From contig CAZRPI010000131.1 of NCBI GenBank assembly GCA_964601865.1, positions 1 through 9,400 on the forward strand: 9,400 bases of DNA, given 5' to 3'. A program made the position numbers and the translations under genes. The notes beneath the pieces are model-generated. The model saw only the letters and a program-made list of their open reading frames with translations. It did not search any database and was not told the origin of the DNA. Source of the DNA: Pseudopelobacter sp964601865 (GTDB lineage Bacteria > Desulfobacterota > Desulfuromonadia > Geobacterales > Pseudopelobacteraceae). Of this stretch, positions 4,470 through 9,400 are shown one piece after another; position 1 is the first letter of the stretch, and each line of letters starts with the position of its first letter.

Positions 4470-5954
4470 ATGTTCGCAACAGACGCGCTTTTCCCACGGT
4501 TCTTGCGGCCGTCAATCCTTTTCATACAGATCACACTGACGCTTTTCGTCGGCGGTTGCGCCATCCTTCCGCGCACCGGCACGCCGGCCGCCCACCGGCT
4601 CGACCCCAACCGGCTCAACACGGGCGGCCTGCTCACAGCGGCGACCAGACAGCCATCCCCCTGGCCTTCGCACCAGTGGTGGAAGGCGTACGCCGATCCC
4701 CAGCTCGACCGTCTGGTGGCGGAAGCGACCGCCGGAAACCCGACCATGCGCATTGCCCAGGCCCGGATCGCCAGAATGAAGGCCTGGGGCGGCATCGCCA
4801 GATCGTCCCTCTTCCCGTCCCTCCAGGCCGAGGCGACGCTGACCAGGCAGCAGTTCACCGAGAACCAGTTCATACCGGCGCCCTACGCGGGAAACTGGGC
4901 CTGGACCAACATCGCAACCGCGGGCCTCGTCTATGACCTCGACCTCTGGGGAAGGAACCGGAGTGCTCTCGCGGCGGCCCTGAACTATGAACGGATGTCC
5001 GAGGCGGAAGCGCAGGAAGTCCAGCTCGGCCTTGAGACGGCGGTAGTCAGGACGTACGTCCAGCTCTCCCTCCAGCACGTCATGGCGGATATCGCCCGGG
5101 CAACCCTCAGGCAGCGCCGGGAGATCCTGGTCATAACCCGGAAGCGCCTTGAAGCCGGGCTCGGGACCGAACTCGACCTGAGGCAGGCTGAAACGCCCCT
5201 TCCCTCCGCCCGTGCGGAAATCGAGAGAATCTCCGAACAGATCGAACGGCTGCGCTTCCAGTTGAGCGCGCTCATTGGCAGGGGGCCGGGCGACGGGGAG
5301 CGGATCAGCCGTCCCGCCCTCTCATTCAACCTCCCGATCCGGCTGCCCGATACCCTGCCGGCAGACCTCCTCGGGCGGCGGCCCGATGTGGTGGCTCAGC
5401 GCTGGTGGGTGGAGGCGGCCGCCAGAAACATCGACGTGGCAAAGACCGCCTTTTACCCGAACATAAACCTGACGGCCTTTGCGGGCTGGCAATCCCTCGG
5501 CTTCGCGAAATTCCTGTCGCCAGGCTCATTCATCCAGGGATTCGGTCCGGCAATTACGCTGCCGGTCTTCGAGGGGGGACGGCTGCGCAGCCAACTCGAT
5601 GCCTCCAGGGCCGACTACAACATCGCCGTTGAGTCCTACAACTCCACGCTGATCCGCGCCCTGGAAAACGTCGCCGACCAGATCGTGTCGCTGCGATCGC
5701 TGGAAATCCAGCGCACGGAATCGAACCGATCCAGCGCGCTGGCCGACAGAGCATACGCCATCGCCCTCCAGGGCTTCCGCTCCGGACTGACCGACTATCT
5801 GAACGTCCTCAACGCCCAGACCCAGACTCTCGTGGAGGCGCAGCGAAAGTGCCAGGTCGAGGCACGCTTCCTGGATGCGTACGCGGCGCTGATGCAGTCG
5901 GTCGGAGGAGGAATCCCGGTCACCCCGCCACCCCAACCCGGGGATTCGCGATGA
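4470..5954 (+). CDS. Efflux outer-membrane factor lipoprotein (NodT/OprM type)
   Basis: This 494-residue protein belongs to the TolC-like outer membrane factor family, which forms trimeric channel-tunnels through the outer membrane and periplasm. A lipoprotein signal is visible: hydrophobic FIQITLTLFVGGC with the lipobox cysteine at C30. Family landmarks include QWWKAYADPQLDRLVAEA (about 69-86), then NPTMRIAQARI (90-100), YDLDLWGRNR (155-164), the duplicated-domain motif LLGRRPDVVAQRWWVEAAARN (about 300-320, partly quoted as RRPDVVAQRWW), VAKTAFYPNINLTAFAG (323-339), and LPVFEGGRLRSQLDASRADY (364-383). The C-terminal part includes GFRSGLTDYLNVLNAQ. The ribosome binding site is poor (only AAGAA near 4463), so initiation may be weak; a TTG at 4503 is a less likely alternative. 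It is the first gene of the efflux operon and its stop overlaps the next start by four bases (ATGA). Confidence 0.93.
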   Translation: MFATDALFPRFLRPSILFIQITLTLFVGGCAILPRTGTPAAHRLDPNRLNTGGLLTAATRQPSPWPSHQWWKAYADPQLDRLVAEATAGNPTMRIAQARIARMKAWGGIARSSLFPSLQAEATLTRQQFTENQFIPAPYAGNWAWTNIATAGLVYDLDLWGRNRSALAAALNYERMSEAEAQEVQLGLETAVVRTYVQLSLQHVMADIARATLRQRREILVITRKRLEAGLGTELDLRQAETPLPSARAEIERISEQIERLRFQLSALIGRGPGDGERISRPALSFNLPIRLPDTLPADLLGRRPDVVAQRWWVEAAARNIDVAKTAFYPNINLTAFAGWQSLGFAKFLSPGSFIQGFGPAITLPVFEGGRLRSQLDASRADYNIAVESYNSTLIRALENVADQIVSLRSLEIQRTESNRSSALADRAYAIALQGFRSGLTDYLNVLNAQTQTLVEAQRKCQVEARFLDAYAALMQSVGGGIPVTPPPQPGDSR

Positions 5955-8140
5955 GCCTTTTCGGGTCACGCAGCGCGGCATTCTGGCTGCGCGTGATGAG
6001 GCGGGAGCTCAGCGCCTGGTTCAGGGCGGAAAAATCCAGATGGCTCTACGTTTTCAAGTGCGTCCTGGGGATGCTCCTGGCCATGGGACTGGCCATGCTG
6101 TTCAGCCTCGACCAGCCGCGCATGGCGCTGGTGGGGGTCTTCATCGTCATGCGGCCCCAGACCGGGCTGATCCTGAGAAAAAGCCTGTATCGCATCGGCG
6201 GTTCGGCGGCGGGCCTCGTGGCAAGCCTGCTGCTCGTCAGCCTGTTCGCCCAGGAACGGGTGCTGTTCCTGCTGGCGTTGTCGCTCTGGATAGGCATCTG
6301 CACGGCCGGGGCGGCATTTTACCGCGACTTCAAATCCTACGCCTGCATCCTAGCCGGCTATTCGACGACGTTCGTGGGGCTGGTGGCGGTTCCGCACCCC
6401 TATGATTTTTTCCAGCTCACGGTCACCCGGCTCTCGGAAGTGACTCTCGGCATCCTCTGCGCCGGCGTGGTCAATGACCTCATCTTCCCCCAGCGCCTCT
6501 ATGACCAGATAATCGGCAACGTACAGAGCCGCTACACGGAGTTCATGGTTCTGGTGCGCGCGTCGCTTTCCGGCGCGGCCGGCAAGATGGAGCTGGCGGC
6601 CATGCAGTTCAGGCTGGTCCGCGCCGTGATCGGCCTGGAAGCCATACGCAGCGCGGCCATCCTGGAAGACCACGAGGCGCGTTCCCGCAACCGGAGACTC
6701 CGGAGGCTGAACGGTGAATTCATGGCGGTGACCACCACATTCCACTCCTTTCACCGGCTCATGGGGCGCCTGACCGGAAACGTCACTCCGGCCGGCCGGG
6801 CCCTGAACGGAATATACGCGTCCCTGGGACCGGTTCTCGCGACGACCGGGGCATCCCCGCGCAGCGCCGGCGAAGCGGAAACGGCCGCCAGACGGATCGC
6901 CGCCTTCCGGACAATCCTGTCGAAAGAAGCGGCAGCGGCGACAAGAAACACGCCATACCTCAACCAGCCGGAGAACCTGATGGATTTCGAAACGGCAATC
7001 GGGCTCCTCCGCCGCTTCATCCGTGAACTGCACGCCTTCACGAGAACATACGCCACCCTGTCGGAAAGGGGAGAGGAACCGGAGCCGCCGGACGACATCT
7101 GCTTCTCGACCCACACCGACCCCCTGGTTGCGCTTCTTATCGGAACGAGGGCCTTGGTATCGCTGCTGCTGATCGGACTCTTCTGGATTGCGTCCGCATG
7201 GCCGTACGGCGCCAGCGCCCTGACCTTTGTAGCCATAACCAGCGCCTTTTTCGGCTCCGTCCCGAATCAGAAGCGAGAGGTGCGGCAGATGATCATCGGC
7301 CACCTGGTGTCGTACATCATCGTCATCCTGTATACCTGTTTCGTCATCCCGTCGCTGGACGGATTCGCGCTTCTCTGCGCGGCGCTCGCTCCCATCCTGA
7401 TTCTCGGGATCTATATCAGCACCTATCCCCAATGGGCCGGCCTCGGGACCGGCCTCACGCTCTTCTTCTGCATGGTGCTGGCGCCCACGAACCCCATGGT
7501 GTTCAACCCGGTGGGGGTGATCAACGATGGCGGCGCCGCGATCCTGGGCACCGTAGTCGTGGGCCTGGTATTCATGACCCTGGCGCCTGCCACGGGAGAG
7601 TGGCACAAACGCAGGATGGCCGACCGGATCCGGCGGCAGGTGGTCAGGGCCTGTTCCGATCCGCTCTCCGGCCTCATCAGCCGTTTCGAAAGCGCCAACT
7701 GCGACCTGCTGCACCGGCTGGACGTTACCAGCCACCTGGAAAGGGACGGAAACGCCCGGTTTGTCGAATGGATGTTTTCGGTGAGGGAGATCGGCCGGGC
7801 CATCATCCACCTGCGCGGCGACGCGGCCATGATTCAGGCGCCCGGCCCGGTATCGGACAGGGTGCGGGAAAGCGTCCGTTCAACCGCCCGCCTCTTCGAA
7901 AGGCTTTCCGCGCAGCGCCGCCAGGAGGCCATTGAAAGCGTAACCATGGCCATCGACGCGATCCACGATGAGGCTGCTTCCGAATCGGCCGGCCACCGCA
8001 AAAGAGAGATCCTGCGCCGTCTGCTCGGGTCGCTGCATCTCATCAGAACCGCCCTGCTCGACGATGAAACGGCTCTCGCCGCCGCCATCGGCTCCGCACC
8101 CGACCACGCAGCAATGGAGGGAATTGCCTGTGCCACGTGA
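5951..8140 (+). CDS. FUSC-family inner-membrane efflux transporter (AaeB-like)
   Basis: This 729-residue protein has the two-half layout of FUSC/aromatic acid exporter proteins. A first membrane block spans about 31-180 (WLYVFKCVLGMLLAMGLAML, then DQPRMALVGVFIVMRPQTG, LLLVSLFA, VLFLLALSLWIGICTAGAAFYR, and LSEVTLGILCAGVVNDLIFP). A soluble helical region covers about 181-390. A second membrane block at about 391-546 includes LVALLIGTRALVSLLLIGLFW, FVAITSAFFGSVPN and NPVGVINDGGAAILGTVVVG. A soluble C-terminal tail of about 180 residues follows. E. coli AaeB of this family exports p-hydroxybenzoate and related aromatic acids; the substrate here is not known. The ATG at 5951 overlaps the upstream stop (ATGA) and has GGGGA at 5940-5944. 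An earlier in-frame ATG at 5849 lies within the preceding gene and is rejected. It likely works with the outer membrane factor and the HlyD adaptor encoded alongside. Confidence 0.92.
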   Translation: MSLFGSRSAAFWLRVMRRELSAWFRAEKSRWLYVFKCVLGMLLAMGLAMLFSLDQPRMALVGVFIVMRPQTGLILRKSLYRIGGSAAGLVASLLLVSLFAQERVLFLLALSLWIGICTAGAAFYRDFKSYACILAGYSTTFVGLVAVPHPYDFFQLTVTRLSEVTLGILCAGVVNDLIFPQRLYDQIIGNVQSRYTEFMVLVRASLSGAAGKMELAAMQFRLVRAVIGLEAIRSAAILEDHEARSRNRRLRRLNGEFMAVTTTFHSFHRLMGRLTGNVTPAGRALNGIYASLGPVLATTGASPRSAGEAETAARRIAAFRTILSKEAAAATRNTPYLNQPENLMDFETAIGLLRRFIRELHAFTRTYATLSERGEEPEPPDDICFSTHTDPLVALLIGTRALVSLLLIGLFWIASAWPYGASALTFVAITSAFFGSVPNQKREVRQMIIGHLVSYIIVILYTCFVIPSLDGFALLCAALAPILILGIYISTYPQWAGLGTGLTLFFCMVLAPTNPMVFNPVGVINDGGAAILGTVVVGLVFMTLAPATGEWHKRRMADRIRRQVVRACSDPLSGLISRFESANCDLLHRLDVTSHLERDGNARFVEWMFSVREIGRAIIHLRGDAAMIQAPGPVSDRVRESVRSTARLFERLSAQRRQEAIESVTMAIDAIHDEAASESAGHRKREILRRLLGSLHLIRTALLDDETALAAAIGSAPDHAAMEGIACAT
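8116..8120 (+). promoter_or_regulatory. Ribosome binding site that sets the DUF1656 GTG start
   Basis: GGAGG lies inside the end of the FUSC gene, nine bases before the GTG at 8130. The later in-frame ATG at 8148 has no comparable site. This supports the longer DUF1656 protein beginning (f)MPREFSML, which fits the family's usual MPRE start. Confidence 0.7.
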
Positions 8141-8330
8141 GTTTTCCATGCTTGACGCCCTGATGCCGACCCTGTTCCTGGTCTTTCTCGCCAGCGTGCT
8201 GCTGCAGGCGCTTGTAGACAGGATTCTGGGGCGAATCGGAGTCTATCAGCATGTCTGGCATCCGTCACTATTCCGGGTGTCAATCTTCTTCTGTATTTTC
8301 GGCTTCATCGGCCTCATCATCCTCCGTTAG
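8130..8330 (+). CDS. DUF1656 small inner-membrane protein (AaeX-like)
   Basis: This 66-residue protein has two predicted membrane helices, about 10-28 (ALMPTLFLVFLASVLLQAL) and 48-65 (FRVSIFFCIFGFIGLIIL). Between them is the family motif GRIGVYQHVWHPSLF (about 34-48); the xxVWHPxLF block is the DUF1656/AaeX hallmark. DUF1656 genes are typically found beside FUSC and HlyD efflux genes, and their exact role is unsettled. Translation is taken from the GTG at 8130, with GGAGG at 8116-8120, overlapping the FUSC gene by 11 bases, which implies translational coupling. Starting at the ATG at 8148 would give 60 residues and lose the conserved PREF start. Confidence 0.9.
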   Translation: MPREFSMLDALMPTLFLVFLASVLLQALVDRILGRIGVYQHVWHPSLFRVSIFFCIFGFIGLIILR

Positions 8331-8348
8331 CGCAACCCCGGAAACGGA

Positions 8349-8361
8349 GCGTCGGAGACGC
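8349..8361. repeat. Short hairpin between DUF1656 and adaptor genes
   Basis: GCGTC, loop GGA, GACGC form a 5-bp stem in the 53-base gap inside the efflux operon. It has no U-tract and is unlikely to terminate transcription; it might tune stability or expression of the downstream adaptor gene. It may also be chance in GC-rich DNA. Confidence 0.3.
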
Positions 8362-8383
8362 CACGGAGCACAAGGACTGCATC

Positions 8384-9298
8384 ATGAAACTGAGAGGTTT
8401 CTTCCGATTTGCCATGACCCTGGCCATCGTCGCCACCGCCGTTCTGCTCAGCAGGGCGCTGTGGAACCGGTACATGAATTCACCCTGGACCCGTGACGGC
8501 CGGGTCCGCGCCGACGTCATAAACATCGCGTCCGACGTTTCCGGCATCGTGGTCCGGGTGGCGGTCCGGGACAACCAGCCGGTACACAGGGGCGAGCTGC
8601 TCTTCACGGTCGATCGCGAGCGCTACGCCCTGGCGCTGGCCCAGGCGGAGGCCCGTCTGGCTGCTAGCAGGGCCGTGCTGAAGATGCGGGAGCAGGAGGC
8701 CGAGCGGCGCGCCCGTCTGGACGCTGTCGTGGTGTCCGCCGAAAACCGCGAAAAGGCCAGGTCGGAGGCCGACGCGGCCGAGGCGGCGTATCAGGACGCC
8801 AGGGTTGCCGTGGAAACGGCCCGACTGAACCTGAGCCGCACCGAGGTGCGCGCGCCGGCTGACGGCTACATCGCCAACCTGAACATCCATCCCGGCGATT
8901 TCGCCACGGCGGGAACGCCCAGACTGGCGCTGATCGACAAAAAATCGTTCTGGGTCTACGGCTACTTCGAGGAGACCAAGCTCAACCTGTTCCGGCCGGG
9001 CGATCCGGTAGAAATCAGGCTCATGGGCAATCTCCCCATACTGACGGGACGCATCGAGAGCATCTGCCGGGGCATCACCGACCACGACAATCCCACCGGC
9101 CGCGAACTCCTTCTGGACGTCAACCCGATCTTCAACTGGGTCCGCCTCGCGCAGCGGGTCCCGGTCCGGATCAGCATCGACCGCATCCCTGACGGCGTCC
9201 CGCTTGCCGCGGGAATGACCTGCACGGTGATCGTGAAAAAAGCGGGGGGTGGCGCCCGCTCCCTCCAATCCCGGCAGAACGCCGCGCGGTGGCGGTAA
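8384..9298 (+). CDS. HlyD-family periplasmic adaptor (AaeA-like membrane fusion protein)
   Basis: This 304-residue protein has one N-terminal membrane anchor (about 7-25, FFRFAMTLAIVATAVLLSR). The barrel-sandwich half-motif follows: RADVINIASDVSGIVVRVAV, then NQPVHRGELLFTVD at about 64-77. A helical hairpin (about 78-150) is rich in Ala, Glu and Arg and forms the coiled coil that meets the outer membrane factor. The returning lipoyl half is RAPADGYIANLNIHPGDFATAG (about 156-177, partly quoted as RAPADGYIANL). The beta-barrel FWVYGYFEETKLNLFRPGD leads to the AaeA-typical NPIFNWVRLAQRVPVRI (about 247-263) and the final LAAGMTCTVIV. It links the FUSC pump to the outer channel. AAGGA at 8372-8376 is seven bases from the ATG. 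It is the last gene of the efflux operon; no convincing terminator follows. Confidence 0.93.
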   Translation: MKLRGFFRFAMTLAIVATAVLLSRALWNRYMNSPWTRDGRVRADVINIASDVSGIVVRVAVRDNQPVHRGELLFTVDRERYALALAQAEARLAASRAVLKMREQEAERRARLDAVVVSAENREKARSEADAAEAAYQDARVAVETARLNLSRTEVRAPADGYIANLNIHPGDFATAGTPRLALIDKKSFWVYGYFEETKLNLFRPGDPVEIRLMGNLPILTGRIESICRGITDHDNPTGRELLLDVNPIFNWVRLAQRVPVRISIDRIPDGVPLAAGMTCTVIVKKAGGGARSLQSRQNAARWR

Positions 9299-9359
9299 AA
9301 ACGCGCCAACTGAACTCCGGATCCGGCTCCCGACGTTGGCCCGGTCGTCCTGATTTGGC

Positions 9360-9388
9360 TTGACAGAACCGGGTTCTTTGGATAGCCT
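9360..9388 (+). promoter_or_regulatory. Possible promoter at the right edge, with a dyad in its spacer
   Basis: A perfect -35 hexamer TTGACA (9360-9365) is followed, after 17 bases, by a weak -10 TAGCCT (9383-9388, 3 of 6). The spacer holds AGAACC-G-GGTTCT (9365-9377), a 13-base dyad that could be an operator or a small hairpin followed by TT. The gene it might serve is outside the window. A GC-rich dyad CCGGATCCGG lies upstream at 9317-9326. Confidence 0.3.
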
Positions 9389-9400
9389 TCAACCATATCC

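Noticed and set aside
5849..5950. N-terminal extension of the FUSC protein from an upstream ATG
   Set aside because: The added 34 residues lie fully within the outer-membrane factor gene and look like shifted-frame sequence; the ATG at 5951 has both the ATGA overlap and a ribosome binding site.
6350..7810. A 486-codon open frame on the - strand opposite the FUSC gene
   Set aside because: It mirrors a GC-rich gene with clear family motifs on the + strand; its translation is rich in Arg, Gly, Glu and His with no recognisable domain or ribosome binding site.
7198..7935. A 245-codon + strand frame inside the FUSC gene
   Set aside because: It is out of frame with the FUSC protein and dominated by Arg, Pro, Gly and His, as expected from a shifted GC-rich frame.
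8480..9268. A 262-codon - strand frame opposite the HlyD adaptor
   Set aside because: It is antisense to a well-supported adaptor protein and has no domain or initiation signal.
1..9400. CRISPR arrays, tRNA or rRNA genes, insertion sequences, integrase or attachment sites
   Set aside because: I saw no regularly spaced repeats, cloverleaf-like sequences, transposase motifs or flanking direct repeats, including around the toxin-antitoxin module.

Overview
The window is GC-rich, densely coded and almost entirely on the + strand. Gene content points to a Gram-negative delta-proteobacterial organism, and a Geobacter/Desulfuromonadales relative is my best guess. The evidence is a carboxy(nor)spermidine polyamine pathway, an outer-membrane-factor lipoprotein with an inner-membrane FUSC pump, a periplasmic DUF3124 protein, and 60%-range GC in the core genes. 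The lineage is inferred from gene content only.

Left part (1-2728): polyamine biosynthesis. The window opens inside a saccharopine-dehydrogenase-family gene (carboxynorspermidine/carboxyspermidine dehydrogenase, C-terminal 160 residues), which ends at a strong hairpin terminator. The decarboxylase that completes the pathway (nspC) begins at about 1321. Between them sits a complete, visibly more AT-rich type II toxin-antitoxin module: a Phd/YefM-type antitoxin and a PIN-domain VapC-like toxin, with their own promoter and a palindromic operator over the -10. A 69-residue unknown protein follows nspC.

Middle part (2729-3900): a secreted DUF3124 protein, a small unknown 85-residue protein with a good ribosome binding site, and short intergenic stretches, one with a GC-rich hairpin.

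Right part (3901-9400): a MarR-family regulator followed by a four-gene efflux operon. The order is outer-membrane factor lipoprotein (NodT/OprM type), FUSC inner-membrane transporter (AaeB-like), DUF1656 small membrane protein (AaeX-like), and HlyD/AaeA-like periplasmic adaptor. The first three overlap by 4 and 11 bases. Together they could form an envelope-spanning pump of the aromatic-carboxylate or toxic small-molecule type. The 131-base gap between marR and the pump genes carries two copies of the palindrome TAGTTGTYATRRCAAYTA. One copy lies exactly inside a TTGACT-N17-TAAAGT promoter, so repression by the upstream MarR protein with relief by a pump substrate is the obvious model.

I found no RNA genes, insertion sequences or CRISPR arrays. 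No wholly unknown multi-gene system is evident. The most informative items are the twin MarR-type operators, the toxin-antitoxin insertion that splits the polyamine locus, and the unexplained small genes.
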